Source: Gammaproteobacteria bacterium (GTDB lineage: Bacteria > Pseudomonadota > Gammaproteobacteria > Chromatiales > Chromatiaceae). Taken from it: 53,078 nucleotides of DNA. Position numbers and translations under genes: made by a program. Under the pieces are notes generated by a model. It worked only from the letters and a program-made list of their open reading frames with translations, searched no databases and was not told the DNA's origin. The DNA is taken from contig JALORY010000002.1 of assembly GCA_025458675.1 (NCBI GenBank), positions 1-53,078 on the forward strand, written 5' to 3'. Shown here in pieces: positions 16,754 to 27,251 of this stretch. How positions within the stretch are numbered: position 1 is the first letter of the stretch; each line of letters opens with the position of its first letter.

Positions 16754-16886
16754 CGCGGGGCGCCTCCGGAGAAAGGGGGGATGTCCTGGTCGGGACAAGG
16801 GAGTTTAGGCACGCGCCGCCGGGCCTGGAAAGACTCGGGCGGGAAGGCGCTGATAAACTGACGCCCTTTGCAAAGGAGGACGGGCC

Positions 16887-18143
16887 ATGTTCAGCAGGTC
16901 GATGCGGATCGAGGGCTACGACGACGCGCTCGGGGACGCGATCCGGGCCGAGGAACGCCGCCAGGAGGAGCACGTCGAGCTCATCGCCTCGGAGAACTAC
17001 GCGAGCCCGCGGGTGCTGGAGGCGCAGGGCAGCGTCCTCACGAACAAGTACGCCGAGGGCTACCCTGGCAAGCGCTACTACGGCGGCTGCGAGCACGTCG
17101 ACGTCGTCGAACAGCTGGCCATCGACCGCGCCAAGGCCCTGTTCGGCGCCGACTACGCGAACGTGCAGCCGCACTCGGGCTCGCAGGCCAACGCGGCCGT
17201 CTACATGGCGCTGATCAACCCCGGCGACACCGTGCTCGGGATGAGCCTCGCGCACGGCGGCCACCTGACCCACGGCGCCAAGCCCAATTTCTCGGGGAAG
17301 ATCTACAGCAGCGTGCAGTACGGCCTCGACCCGGCCACCGGCGAGATCGACTACGCGCAGGTCGCGGAGCTCGCCCGCGAGCATCGGCCGAAGCTCGTCG
17401 TCGCGGGTTTCTCGGCCTACTCGCGCGTGGTCGACTGGGCCTTCTTCCGCAAGGTCGCGGACGACGTGGGCGCGTACCTGCTGGTCGACATGGCGCACGT
17501 CGCGGGACTGGTCGCCGCCGGCCTCTACCCGAGCCCGGTGCAGATCGCCGACGTCACGACCACGACGACGCACAAGACGCTGCGCGGCCCGCGCGGCGGC
17601 CTGATCCTCGCCAAGAGCAACCCGGACGTCGAGAAGAAGCTCTCCTCGCTGGTCTTCCCCGGCACCCAGGGGGGGCCGCTGATGCACGTCATCGCGGCGA
17701 AGGCGGTCGCCCTCAAGGAGGCCATGGAGCCGGACTTCGTCGCGTACCAGACGCGGGTGATCGCCAACGCGCGGGCGATGGCGCAGGTCTTCATGGACCG
17801 CGGCTACGACGTCGTGTCGAAGGGGACCGACGACCACCTTTTCCTCGTCAGCTTCATCCGCCAGGGACTCACGGGCAAGGACGTGGACGCCTGGCTCGGC
17901 GCGGCGAACGTCACGGTCAACAAGAACGCGGTGCCGAACGACCCGCAGTCGCCCTTCGTGACCAGCGGCATCCGGGTCGGCACGCCGGCGGTGACCACCC
18001 GGGGCTTCGGCGAGGCCGACTGTCGCGCGCTGGCGGGGTGGATGTGCGACCTCATCGACGCCCGCGGCGACTCGGCGACGATCGATGCGGTCCGGGCGAA
18101 GACGCTGGACCTCTGCCGGCGCTACCCCGTCTATGCCGGCTGA
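16887..18143 (+). CDS. glyA: Serine hydroxymethyltransferase
   Basis: [46 protein letters not shown] motifs. Confidence 0.98.
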   Translation: MFSRSMRIEGYDDALGDAIRAEERRQEEHVELIASENYASPRVLEAQGSVLTNKYAEGYPGKRYYGGCEHVDVVEQLAIDRAKALFGADYANVQPHSGSQANAAVYMALINPGDTVLGMSLAHGGHLTHGAKPNFSGKIYSSVQYGLDPATGEIDYAQVAELAREHRPKLVVAGFSAYSRVVDWAFFRKVADDVGAYLLVDMAHVAGLVAAGLYPSPVQIADVTTTTTHKTLRGPRGGLILAKSNPDVEKKLSSLVFPGTQGGPLMHVIAAKAVALKEAMEPDFVAYQTRVIANARAMAQVFMDRGYDVVSKGTDDHLFLVSFIRQGLTGKDVDAWLGAANVTVNKNAVPNDPQSPFVTSGIRVGTPAVTTRGFGEADCRALAGWMCDLIDARGDSATIDAVRAKTLDLCRRYPVYAG

Positions 18144-18183
18144 CCGCCCACGCGCGACGTGCGGGCGTCGGAGAGCCTGAGGC

Positions 18184-18702
18184 GTGCGCTGTCCGTTCTG
18201 CGGTGCCCAGGACACCAAGGTCATCGACTCGCGCCTGGCGGGCGAGGGTGACCAGGTGCGGCGCCGGCGCGAGTGCCTGGTCTGCAACGAGCGCTTCACG
18301 ACCTATGAGGGCGCGGAGCTCAACCTGCCCCGGGTGGTGAAGAGCGACGGCCGGCGGGTTCCCTTCGACGGCAAGAAGCTCAAGGCCGGCATGACGAAGG
18401 CCCTCGAGAAGCGGCCCGTGGGCACCGAGCAGGTCGACACCGCCGTGAACCGCATCACCCGCAAGCTGCTGTCTTCCGGCGACGCCGAGGTCGACTCGCG
18501 CCGCATCGGGGAGCTGGTGATGGACGAGCTGCGCCAGCTCGACCAGGTCGCGTACGTCCGCTTCGCGTCGGTGTACCGGAAGTTCGAGGACGTGCGGGCG
18601 TTCCGCGAGGAGATCGAGCGGCTCGAGGGGCAGCCGACCCCCGAAGAGCTGCGCCAGCAGCTCGAGCTCTTGGCGGAAGAGCGCCGGGAACGCAAGCGGT
18701 GA
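18184..18702 (+). CDS. nrdR: Transcriptional repressor NrdR
   Basis: N-terminal zinc ribbon [17 protein letters not shown]...[16 protein letters not shown] and ATP-cone. Confidence 0.97.
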   Translation: MRCPFCGAQDTKVIDSRLAGEGDQVRRRRECLVCNERFTTYEGAELNLPRVVKSDGRRVPFDGKKLKAGMTKALEKRPVGTEQVDTAVNRITRKLLSSGDAEVDSRRIGELVMDELRQLDQVAYVRFASVYRKFEDVRAFREEIERLEGQPTPEELRQQLELLAEERRERKR

Positions 18703-19823
18703 GCTGGACCGCCGACGATCACCGCCACATGGCGCGGGCGCTCCGGCTCGCGGCGCGCGGCCTGTACACGACCGAGCCGAACCCGCGCGTCGGCTGCGTC
18801 GTGGTGCGCGGCGGGGAGGTCGTCGGCGAGGGCTTTCACGCGCGGGCCGGCGAGCCGCACGCCGAGCGCCTCGCGCTGGCAGCCGCCGGCGGGGCCGCGC
18901 GCGGCGCGACCGCCTACGTGACGCTGGAGCCCTGCTGCCACCACGGCCGCACGCCACCCTGCACGGACGCGCTGATCGCGGCCGGCGTCGCCGAAGTGGT
19001 CTCGGCGATGCAGGACCCCAACCCGAAGGTCGCGGGGCAGGGGCACGCCCTGCTCGAGGCCGCCGGGATCGCGGTGCGCTCGGGCCTCATGGCGGACGAG
19101 GCGCGGGCCATCAACCCGGGCTTCGTCAGCCGCATGGAGCGGGGACGGCCGCACGTGCGCTGCAAGCTGGCGGCGAGCCTCGACGGTCGCACCGCGATGG
19201 CCTCGGGCGAGAGCCGCTGGATCAGCTCGCCGGCTGCGCGCCGCGACGTGCAGCGCCTGCGCGCCCGCAGCTCGGCGATCGTCACCGGCGTCGACACCGT
19301 GCTCGCCGACGACCCGTCGCTGAACGTGCGTCTGGGTGCGGGCGAGCTGCCCGGCGTCGAGCGCGCGCAGGACGTGCGTCAGCCGCTGCGGGTCGTGCTC
19401 GACTCGCGCCTGCGCTGCCCGCCGACGGCACGCCTGCTGTCGCTGCCGGGCGAGACGGCGGTGCTGTGCGCTGCCGACGCCCCCGACCGGCGGGCGGCCC
19501 TCGAGGCGGCCGGCGCGGTGGTCGCTGCGCTGCCGTCGGAAGGTGGGCGGGTGTCGATCGGCGCCGCGCTCGCCTGGCTCGCGGCGCGCGAGGCGAACGA
19601 GGTGCTGCTCGAGACCGGGCCGACGCTGGCGGGCGCCGCCCTGCAGGCCGGCCTCGTTGACGAGCTGATCGTCTACCTGGCGCCGCACCTGATGGGCGAC
19701 GGCGCGCGCGGGCTCTTCCGCCTGCCCGCGCTGGAGCGCATGGCGGAACGCATCGCGCTCGAGATGGTGGACTTGCGGCAGGTCGGGCCGGATCTGCGGA
19801 TCACGGCACGCGTCGCAGGCTGA
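18699..19823 (+). CDS. ribD: Bifunctional riboflavin deaminase/reductase RibD
   Basis: HAERLAL...[20 protein letters not shown] deaminase motif plus C-terminal reductase domain. Confidence 0.97.
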   Translation: MSWTADDHRHMARALRLAARGLYTTEPNPRVGCVVVRGGEVVGEGFHARAGEPHAERLALAAAGGAARGATAYVTLEPCCHHGRTPPCTDALIAAGVAEVVSAMQDPNPKVAGQGHALLEAAGIAVRSGLMADEARAINPGFVSRMERGRPHVRCKLAASLDGRTAMASGESRWISSPAARRDVQRLRARSSAIVTGVDTVLADDPSLNVRLGAGELPGVERAQDVRQPLRVVLDSRLRCPPTARLLSLPGETAVLCAADAPDRRAALEAAGAVVAALPSEGGRVSIGAALAWLAAREANEVLLETGPTLAGAALQAGLVDELIVYLAPHLMGDGARGLFRLPALERMAERIALEMVDLRQVGPDLRITARVAG

Positions 19824-19838
19824 GGAGACATCGCTGTA

Positions 19839-19951
19839 CGCGGCGACGGGGGTCGAGTTTGCGCGGACCGTCAGCGGCATGGATGCCGCTGTCGAGCCTA
19901 CAGGGACGCATCAACGGCGTGTCCGCGCGGACTGCGACCCCCATCGCCGCG
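19839..19951. repeat. Long palindromic structured element in the ribD-ribE intergenic region
   Basis: Outer arms 19839-19855 and 19935-19951 complementary at 16/17; contiguous inner stem GCGCGGAC/GTCCGCGC; internal hairpins CAGCGGCAT/ATGCCGCTG and ACGC/GCGT. Confidence 0.75.
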
Positions 19952-19990
19952 ATGACGGCCCGTGGGAATATCCCTGAAGGAATCGAGACC

Positions 19991-20656
19991 ATGTTCACCG
20001 GAATCATCCAGGCCGTCGGCCGCATCACCCACCTCGAGGCGCGAGGCGGCGACGTGCGCCTGCGCATCCGCACCGGCAAGCTCGATCTCGCCGACGTGCG
20101 CCTCGGCGACAGCATCGCGGTCAACGGCGTCTGCCTGACGGCGGTCGACCTGCCCGGCGACGGCTTCGCCGCCGACGTCTCCCGCGAGACCCTCTCGCTC
20201 ACCACGCTCGGCGACCTGGTGCCCGGCAGCCCGGTCAACCTCGAGAAGGCGCTGACCCTGGCGACGCGCCTCGGCGGGCACCTCGTCAGCGGCCACGTCG
20301 ACGGGGTGGGACGGGTCGCGGACCGCCGCGACGACGCGCGCTCGGTGCGCCTCACGATCGAGGCGCCGGCCGCGCTCGCGCGCTACATCGTCCACAAGGG
20401 CTCGATCTGCGTGGACGGCACGAGCCTCACCGTCAACGCGGTGAGCGGTGCGCGCTTCGACCTCAACATCGTGCCGCACACCCTCGAGGAGACCGTCACC
20501 GGCGGCTATGCGCCCGGGACCCGTGTCAACCTCGAGGTCGACCTGGTGGCGCGGTACCTCGAGCGCCTCCTGCTCGGCGAGCGCGCGGCCGAGCCCGGCG
20601 CCGAGGCCTCGGGCGTGACGATGGAGCTGCTCGCCCGCGCGGGCTTCCTCGGCTGA
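19991..20656 (+). CDS. ribE: Riboflavin synthase alpha subunit
   Basis: MFTGIIQAVGRI start, VNGVCLTAV, HLVSGHVDGVG repeats of the lumazine-binding domain. Confidence 0.97.
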   Translation: MFTGIIQAVGRITHLEARGGDVRLRIRTGKLDLADVRLGDSIAVNGVCLTAVDLPGDGFAADVSRETLSLTTLGDLVPGSPVNLEKALTLATRLGGHLVSGHVDGVGRVADRRDDARSVRLTIEAPAALARYIVHKGSICVDGTSLTVNAVSGARFDLNIVPHTLEETVTGGYAPGTRVNLEVDLVARYLERLLLGERAAEPGAEASGVTMELLARAGFLG

Positions 20657-20736
20657 CCCCTGCGGACGCGTCTGCTAGCATTGCGGCCTCACCGGCAACA
20701 CGGCCGCGCCTTTCGCCGGCCGCCATCGGCAGGGCA

Positions 20737-21861
20737 ATGAACACCACCGACGAGATCATCGAGGACCTGCGCCAGGGCCGCATGGTCGTCATCATGGACG
20801 ACGAGGACCGCGAGAACGAAGGCGACCTGCTGATGGCCGCCGAGTGCGTGAGCGCAGACGCCATCAACTTCATGGCCAAGTACGGGCGCGGGCTCATCTG
20901 CCTGACGCTCACCAAGGAGCGGTGCCGGCAGCTGCGCCTGCCGCTCATGGTCAACGCCAACGACCAGCTCGAATCCACCAATTTCACGGTGTCGATCGAG
21001 GCGGCCGAGGGGGTGACCACGGGCATCTCCGCCGCCGACCGCGCGACCACGGTGCGCGCCGCCGTGGCGACGAATGCGCGACCCGAGGACCTGGTGCAGC
21101 CCGGCCACATCTTCCCGCTCATGGCGCAGCCCGGCGGCGTGCTGGTGCGCGCGGGCCACACCGAGGCGGGCTGCGACCTCGCCCGGCTCGCGGGTTTCAC
21201 GCCGGCGGCGGTGATCGTCGAGATCCTGAACGAGGACGGCAGTATGGCGCGACGCCCCGACCTCGAGGCGTTCGCGGCGCAGCACGGCCTCAAGATCGGC
21301 ACCATCGCCGACCTGATCCATTACCGGATACGCAACGAGAAGACGATCGAGCGCATCACCGAGTGCGCGCTGCCCACGGCCTACGGCGAGTTCCGGGTGG
21401 TCGCGTACCAGGACGTCGTCGACAGCACCGTCCACCTCGCGCTGGTGAGAGGCGACCCCCCGCCCGACCGTCCCGTGCTGGTGCGCGTGCACGTGCAGAG
21501 CACTCTGTGCGACCTGTTCGACGCGACGCAGGGCGACTGCGGCTGGCCGCTGCGCAGCGCGATGCAGCAGATCGCCGACGCCGGCGAGGGCGTCATCGTC
21601 GTCCTGCGCAACCACGATACTGCCCGCGAGCTCGTGCAGCGCATCCAGGACCACAAGTGGCGGGCTGCCGGCGAGCCGCTGCCCCCGCGTGGCCGGATCA
21701 AGGACAAGCAGCTGCGCACCTACGGCGTGGGCGCGCAGATCCTCGGCGACCTCGGGATCACCAAGATGCGGGTCATGAGCGCGCCCAAGAACCTGCACGC
21801 GCTCGGCGGCTTCGACCTCGAGGTGACCGAGTTCGTCGAGACCTGGCAGGCGCCGTCCTGA
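20737..21861 (+). CDS. ribB: 3,4-dihydroxy-2-butanone-4-phosphate synthase with degenerate GTP cyclohydrolase II-like domain (RibBX type)
   Basis: [16 protein letters not shown] and [14 protein letters not shown]; the C-terminal GCHII-like half lacks canonical zinc and catalytic motifs. Confidence 0.93.
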   Translation: MNTTDEIIEDLRQGRMVVIMDDEDRENEGDLLMAAECVSADAINFMAKYGRGLICLTLTKERCRQLRLPLMVNANDQLESTNFTVSIEAAEGVTTGISAADRATTVRAAVATNARPEDLVQPGHIFPLMAQPGGVLVRAGHTEAGCDLARLAGFTPAAVIVEILNEDGSMARRPDLEAFAAQHGLKIGTIADLIHYRIRNEKTIERITECALPTAYGEFRVVAYQDVVDSTVHLALVRGDPPPDRPVLVRVHVQSTLCDLFDATQGDCGWPLRSAMQQIADAGEGVIVVLRNHDTARELVQRIQDHKWRAAGEPLPPRGRIKDKQLRTYGVGAQILGDLGITKMRVMSAPKNLHALGGFDLEVTEFVETWQAPS

Positions 21862-21902
21862 ATCGCGCGGCCGGCGGTCGCGCACCACTCCCGGGAGGAA
21901 AG

Positions 21903-22373
21903 ATGACGATCCGCACCATCGAGGGCGCCATGACGGCGCACAACGCGCGCTTCTGCCTCGTCGTGTCGCGCTGGAACGGCTTCGTGGTGGAGAGCCTGCT
22001 CGCGGGCGCGATCGATGCGCTGAAGCGCCACGGCGCGAGCGAGCAGGACATCACCGTCGTGCGCCTGCCCGGCGCCTTCGAAATGCCGCTGGCGCTCGAG
22101 AAGATCGCCGCGAAGGGCGAGTACGACGCGCTCGTCGCGCTCGGTGCCGTGATCCGCGGCGGGACGCCGCACTTCGAGTACGTCGCGGGCGAGTGCGTGA
22201 AGGGCATGGCGCAGGTGAGCCTCAAGCACGGGGTGCCCATCGCCTTTGGCGTCCTGACCGTCGACAGCATCGAGCAGGCGATCGAACGCGCGGGAACCAA
22301 GGCCGGCAACAAGGGGGCCGAGGCGGCCATGTCGGCGGTGGAAATGGTCAATCTGCTGCGCCAGATCGGATGA
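21903..22373 (+). CDS. ribH: 6,7-dimethyl-8-ribityllumazine synthase
   Basis: [27 protein letters not shown] motifs. Confidence 0.97.
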   Translation: MTIRTIEGAMTAHNARFCLVVSRWNGFVVESLLAGAIDALKRHGASEQDITVVRLPGAFEMPLALEKIAAKGEYDALVALGAVIRGGTPHFEYVAGECVKGMAQVSLKHGVPIAFGVLTVDSIEQAIERAGTKAGNKGAEAAMSAVEMVNLLRQIG

Positions 22374-22801
22374 GCCGGCCGCGCAGCCGCGCCCGCCACT
22401 ACGCCGTCCAGGCGGTCTACCAGTGGCAGCTGGCAGGGCAGGACGTGGGTGACATCGTCGCCCAGTTCCTGACCGGGCCCGAGGCGGCGAAGTTCGACCA
22501 CGATTACTTCCGCGACCTGCTGCACGGCGTCACCGCGCACGCGGCCGAGCTCGACGCCCACCTGTCGCCGTACGTCGACCGGCCGATCACGCAGATCGAC
22601 CCGGTCGAGCGCGCAATCCTGCGACTCGGTGCCTACGAGCTCGCGCACCATCCCGAGGTCCCGTACCGCGTCGCGATCAACGAGGCGGTGGAGCTCGCGA
22701 AGACCTTCGGCGCCGAAGAAGGCCACAAGTACGTCAACGGCGTCCTCGACAAGGTCGCGCGCACCCTGCGCGGCGTCGAAGTCGCGGCGCGGCGACCCTG
22801 A
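22370..22801 (+). CDS. nusB: Transcription antitermination factor NusB
   Basis: [51 protein letters not shown]. Confidence 0.97.
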   Translation: MSRPRSRARHYAVQAVYQWQLAGQDVGDIVAQFLTGPEAAKFDHDYFRDLLHGVTAHAAELDAHLSPYVDRPITQIDPVERAILRLGAYELAHHPEVPYRVAINEAVELAKTFGAEEGHKYVNGVLDKVARTLRGVEVAARRP

Positions 22802-22895
22802 GCGTGCCGGCGAGCCGCACCCGGCGCGAAGACACGCTCCTCCCCTTACTGCTCCTACACCTGGCGCGGGCGGCATACCCCAGGATCGAGACACC

Positions 22896-23864
22896 GTGCC
22901 TTCCGAATTCGACCTCATCGCCCGCTACTTCGCCCGCAGCCCGGTGACGCGCCCCGACGTTGCGCTCGGCGTCGGCGACGACTGTGCGCTGCTCGAGGTG
23001 CCGCCCGGACGGCAGCTCGCGGTCAGCATCGACACGCTGGTCGAGGGCACGCACTTCGCCAAGGGCGCGGAGCCGCGCCTCCTCGGGCACAAGGCGCTCG
23101 CGGTGAACCTGAGCGATCTCGCCGCGATGGGCGCGGAGCCGGCGTGGGCCACGCTCGCGCTCACGCTGCCCGCCGCGGACGAGGACTGGCTCGCCGCGTT
23201 CGCCGACGGCTTTCTCACCCTCGCCGCACAGTTCGGCGTGCAGCTCGTCGGCGGCGACACGACCCGCGGGCCACTCGCGATCACCGTGCAGGTGCACGGC
23301 TTCGTCGCGCCGGGCCGCGCGCTGCGACGCGACGGGGCGAGACCGGGCGACCTCGTTTACGTCACGGGGACGCTCGGCGACGCAGGTCTCGCGCTGCTGG
23401 CGCAGCAGGGGCTGTTCGTCGGCCTCGGCGTGGTCCCGAACCTGCGGGCCCGGCTCGACAGTCCGATCCCGCGCGTGGCGGAGGGCAGGGCGCTGGCCGG
23501 GGTCGCGAGCGCTGCAATCGACGTCTCCGACGGGCTCGCGGCCGACCTCGGCCACGTCGCCGAGCGCAGCGGCGTGGGGGCGACGCTGCACCTCGACTGC
23601 CTGCCCGTCTCGCCCGCAGTGCGCGACTACGTCGCGGGCACCGGCGACTGGTCGGTGCCGCTCGCCGCCGGCGACGACTACGAGCTCTGCGTGACGGTGC
23701 CGGCCGCGCGCCAGGCGGAGATCGAGGCGGTCGGCGCCGCGTTCGGCTGCGGGCTGACCTGGGTCGGCACCGTGGAGCGCGCGCCCGGGGTCCGCTGCCT
23801 GCTGCCCGACGGCAGCCTGCTGTCGGGCGCGCCGGCCGGCTGGGACCACTTCCGCGATGGCTGA
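22896..23864 (+). CDS. thiL: Thiamine-monophosphate kinase
   Basis: GTG start; FDLIARYF...GVGDDCALL, DVSDGLAADLGH. Confidence 0.96.
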   Translation: MPSEFDLIARYFARSPVTRPDVALGVGDDCALLEVPPGRQLAVSIDTLVEGTHFAKGAEPRLLGHKALAVNLSDLAAMGAEPAWATLALTLPAADEDWLAAFADGFLTLAAQFGVQLVGGDTTRGPLAITVQVHGFVAPGRALRRDGARPGDLVYVTGTLGDAGLALLAQQGLFVGLGVVPNLRARLDSPIPRVAEGRALAGVASAAIDVSDGLAADLGHVAERSGVGATLHLDCLPVSPAVRDYVAGTGDWSVPLAAGDDYELCVTVPAARQAEIEAVGAAFGCGLTWVGTVERAPGVRCLLPDGSLLSGAPAGWDHFRDG

Positions 23865-24339
23865 GCCATTGCCGCGCCCGACGTGGCGGGACCCGGTGCA
23901 CGTGCTGGCCTTCGGTTTCGGGGCCGGCGCGGTGCCGAAGGCCCCGGGTACGGCCGGCACGCTCGTCGCGATGCCGCTGTGGCTGCTGGCGAGCGGGCTC
24001 CCGCTGTGGGCCTACGTCGGGCTCACCGCCGCTGCGTTCGCCGCCGGCGTCTGGCTCTGTGGGCGCGCCGCCGCGGAACTCGGGGTGCACGATCACCCGG
24101 GCATCGTCTGGGACGAGATCGTCGGCTTTCTCGTCACCATGACGGCGGCGCCCGCCGGACCGATCTGGGTGGTGACGGGGTTCGTGCTCTTCCGGGGATT
24201 CGATATCCTGAAGCCCTGGCCGATAAACCGCCTCGACGCCCGGGTGCGCGGCGGACTCGGGATCATGGTGGACGACCTGGTGGCAGGGCTCTATGCGTTC
24301 GTCACACTGCAGGCAGCCGCCCTCTGGGCGGGGCACTGA
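23857..24339 (+). CDS. pgpA: Phosphatidylglycerophosphatase A
   Basis: GFGAGAVPKAPGTAGTL, WDEIVGFLVTM, FRGFDILKPWP motifs. Confidence 0.95.
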   Translation: MAEPLPRPTWRDPVHVLAFGFGAGAVPKAPGTAGTLVAMPLWLLASGLPLWAYVGLTAAAFAAGVWLCGRAAAELGVHDHPGIVWDEIVGFLVTMTAAPAGPIWVVTGFVLFRGFDILKPWPINRLDARVRGGLGIMVDDLVAGLYAFVTLQAAALWAGH

Positions 24340-24352
24340 GAGGCGCGGGGGG

Positions 24353-24994
24353 ATGAGGCGCCTGCTGACGGCGCTCTGCCTCCTCGCGGTCGCGGGCGTG
24401 GCCACCGCGCAGGGCCCGCAGGTCAAGGTCGTCGCCCTCTTCCCGGACCGCGCGATGCTCGAGATCGACGGCAAACAGCGGCTCCTGCGCGCCGGCCAGA
24501 CCAGCCCGGAGGGGGTGAAGCTGATCGCCGCCGACACCCACGAGGCGGTCGTCGACGTGGACGGCCGGCGCGAGACGCTCGGCTTCGGCTCGTCGGTCGG
24601 CGGCACCTTCGCGGCGCGCGAGACGACCGAAGTCACCATCTACCGGGACCTGCGCGGCAGCTACACCGCGGTGGGCAGCATCAACGGGCGTCCGGTCAAC
24701 TTCCTCGTGGACACCGGCGCGAGTGCCATCGCCATGAGCGCCGCGGAGGCGCGCCGGCTCGGCATCGCGTTCCGTATCGACGGCGACCCGGTCGGCGTGA
24801 GCACGGCCTCGGGCGTCGCCCGCGGCCACCGCGTGACCCTCGATCGGGTCAGCGTGGGCGACCTCACGCTGCGGGGCGTGGACGCGCTGATCATCGCGGG
24901 CGACCGCCCGGAGCAGGTCCTGCTGGGCATGACCTTCCTGAACCGCGTCGACATGCGGCAGGACGGCACGACGATGGTCCTGCGCGCTAAGTGA
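24353..24994 (+). CDS. Retropepsin-like periplasmic aspartic protease (clan AA)
   Basis: Signal peptide and VNFLVDTGASAIAMS catalytic motif; LLGMTFLN. Confidence 0.88.
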   Translation: MRRLLTALCLLAVAGVATAQGPQVKVVALFPDRAMLEIDGKQRLLRAGQTSPEGVKLIAADTHEAVVDVDGRRETLGFGSSVGGTFAARETTEVTIYRDLRGSYTAVGSINGRPVNFLVDTGASAIAMSAAEARRLGIAFRIDGDPVGVSTASGVARGHRVTLDRVSVGDLTLRGVDALIIAGDRPEQVLLGMTFLNRVDMRQDGTTMVLRAK

Positions 24995-26555
24995 CCTCGC
25001 GCTTCGCCGCCGGGCGGGTGACCCGCCGCCGGTGGCAGGCGGTCCCGAGCGCCACGTGCCCTGCCTTCTCGGCAAGCGCCTCGTCGAGCCGGCGCACCAC
25101 GGTCTTCAGCACCTCGAGGCGCGCGTAGCGCTTGTCGTTGCCCGGCACCAGGTGCCAAGGCGCGTACTCGGTGCTGGTGCGGATCGCCATTTCGTTCACC
25201 GCGAGCTTGTAATCGTCCCACCGGTCGCGGTTGCGCCAGTCCTCCTCGGTGATCTTGTGCTGCTTGTACGGGGTGTCCTCGCGCGCCTTGAAGCGCGCGA
25301 GCTGCTCGTCCGGACTGATCTGCAGCCAGAACTTGAGCACGATCACCCCGTTCTCGTGGAGCTGCTCCTCGAAACCGTTGATCTCGTTGTAGGCGCGCTG
25401 CCACTCGGCCGGGCTCGCGAAACCCTCGACCCGCTCGACCAGGACGCGCCCGTACCAGGACCGGTCGTAGACGGTGATGTAGCCGTGGCGCGGCACGTGG
25501 CGCCAGAAGCGCCAGAGATAGTGGTGGGCGCGTTCCTCGTCCGTCGGCGCGGCGACGGTGATGGTGCGGTAGAGACGGGCGTCGATGGCGCTCGTGATAC
25601 GCCGGATAGCGCCGCCCTTGCCGGCGGCGTCGACGCCCTCGAAGACCATCATCGTGGAGCGGCCTGCCTTGTAGGCGGCCCAGGCCCGTTCGTTGAGGGC
25701 GTCGCGCAGCTGCCGGTACTGGCGCTCGTACTCCTCGGTCTCGATCCGCCGGTCGAGGTCGAGGCGGTCGATCAGCGTCACCTGCGCCTCCGGCGTCGTC
25801 GGCAGGCTCGGCGCGGTCGAGATTGGCGCGGACGGCCCCGGCTCGGGGTGCTCCAGGCGCGACTCGATGGCGCGCAGCAGGGTCTGGCCGACCGCGAGGT
25901 CGCGGTAACGGCGGTCGCTCGACTCGATCACGTACCAGGGCGAGATGCCGGTGTCGGTGTGACGCAGGATGCGCTCGGCGATCTGCTCGAAGCTCGAGTA
26001 CTGCTCGGAGAACTTCGCCTTGTTCGGCAGCATCTTCCAGCGGCTGCGGTCGTCGCGGGCTAGCTCCTTGAGCCGCTTTTTCTGTTCCGCCTCAGGGAGA
26101 TGGAACCAGAACTTGACGACGAGCGCACCGTCCTCGATCAGCATTCGCTCGAACTGGCGGATGCGCGCGAGCTCCTCGTCGATCTCCGCGTCGGAGCAGC
26201 GGCCGTGGAAGCGGTGCTCGATGGGCTCGAGGTACCAGCCGCCGAACAGGACCGCGATCTCGCCGCGGCCGGGGAGGGCGCGCCAGAACCGCCAGTAGCG
26301 GGGGCGGGCAGTCTCCTCGTCCGAGTGGTCCCAGAACGCGTGCACCTGCAGGCCGCGGGTGTCCAGCCACTCGTTGAGGCGGTTGACCACTTCGCCCTTG
26401 CCGGCTCCCTCGATCCCGGCGATCAGGATGACCACCGACGTCCGGGTGGCCTTGAGCCGGGACTGGGCGTCCAGGAGCGCCGTGCGCAGGGAGGGGACCT
26501 GCTCCTTGAAGAATTCCTTGGAGACCTTGCGGCCCAGTTTCGCGGCTTCGAACAT
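24987..26555 (-). CDS. pap: Polyphosphate:AMP phosphotransferase (two PPK2 domains)
   Basis: Two Walker-type halves (IAGIEGAGKGEVVNRLNEWLD and FEGVDAAGKGGAIRRI) and YDRSWYGRVLVERVEGF. Confidence 0.93.
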   Translation of the reverse strand: MFEAAKLGRKVSKEFFKEQVPSLRTALLDAQSRLKATRTSVVILIAGIEGAGKGEVVNRLNEWLDTRGLQVHAFWDHSDEETARPRYWRFWRALPGRGEIAVLFGGWYLEPIEHRFHGRCSDAEIDEELARIRQFERMLIEDGALVVKFWFHLPEAEQKKRLKELARDDRSRWKMLPNKAKFSEQYSSFEQIAERILRHTDTGISPWYVIESSDRRYRDLAVGQTLLRAIESRLEHPEPGPSAPISTAPSLPTTPEAQVTLIDRLDLDRRIETEEYERQYRQLRDALNERAWAAYKAGRSTMMVFEGVDAAGKGGAIRRITSAIDARLYRTITVAAPTDEERAHHYLWRFWRHVPRHGYITVYDRSWYGRVLVERVEGFASPAEWQRAYNEINGFEEQLHENGVIVLKFWLQISPDEQLARFKAREDTPYKQHKITEEDWRNRDRWDDYKLAVNEMAIRTSTEYAPWHLVPGNDKRYARLEVLKTVVRRLDEALAEKAGHVALGTACHRRRVTRPAAKREVT

Positions 26556-26717
26556 CGGCGGAAGCCCCCGAGGTGAAAGGGGGTGTAGTGTCCGCACAAC
26601 GTTGCACGGTCGCAAGCCCGGCGGGCACGTCGAGGCGACGGACGAAAAAAGCCGCGGCGTGGTCGACACGACCCTGCCGGGCGAACACGGCGCCCGTAGG
26701 CGCCGCGCGGAGGACGA

Positions 26718-27023
26718 TCAGGCGGCCCGGGCGAACACCGCGGACGGGCGGGCACCGCCGGCCGCGAGCTGGTCGATCGCGCGGAATACCGCCACCGGGT
26801 CTTCCTTGGGCGCGTAGGCCGCGCGGTTCATCCACTCGGTCGCCTGCACCGCATCCCTCGGCACGCCGAGGCCGAGGTAATAGAGGCACGCGATGCTGCG
26901 CTGTGCCTGCCGGTGTCCCTCCTGCGCGAGGGACAGCCAGAGGGCGTAGGCGTCCGCATACCGGCCCTCGCGCGCCGCGCGCAGGGCCGACCCGTAGATG
27001 ATGTCGTCCGAACTCGAGTGCAT
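26718..27023 (-). CDS. Short SEL1-like repeat protein
   Basis: GRYADAYALWLSLAQEGHRQAQRSIACLYYLGLGVPRDAVQATEWMNRAA. Confidence 0.7.
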   Translation of the reverse strand: MHSSSDDIIYGSALRAAREGRYADAYALWLSLAQEGHRQAQRSIACLYYLGLGVPRDAVQATEWMNRAAYAPKEDPVAVFRAIDQLAAGGARPSAVFARAA

Positions 27024-27251
27024 CCGCTCTCCTCCTCTTTAGACGGGGGCCGGGGAGGGTCGCGACCGCGCACGAATCCGCTCGCCGGCCAGTTGCCGGC
27101 TTCTCTGGCCGGCTCGCTGCTGCTTGCTTCAGAGCATAGAGCGTGATGCGCAGGGCGTTTGACAATTCGCAATCGAATTTTTCGATGCTGCGCTGCAGTC
27201 TGACAAATAACTAGAACTCTCTTTAATAAAACTTTGAGAAATCTCGTTTTG

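Noticed and set aside
19824-19990. FMN riboswitch in the rib operon leader
   Set aside because: The conserved RFN blocks are not present; the structure seen is a single long palindrome with two apical hairpins.
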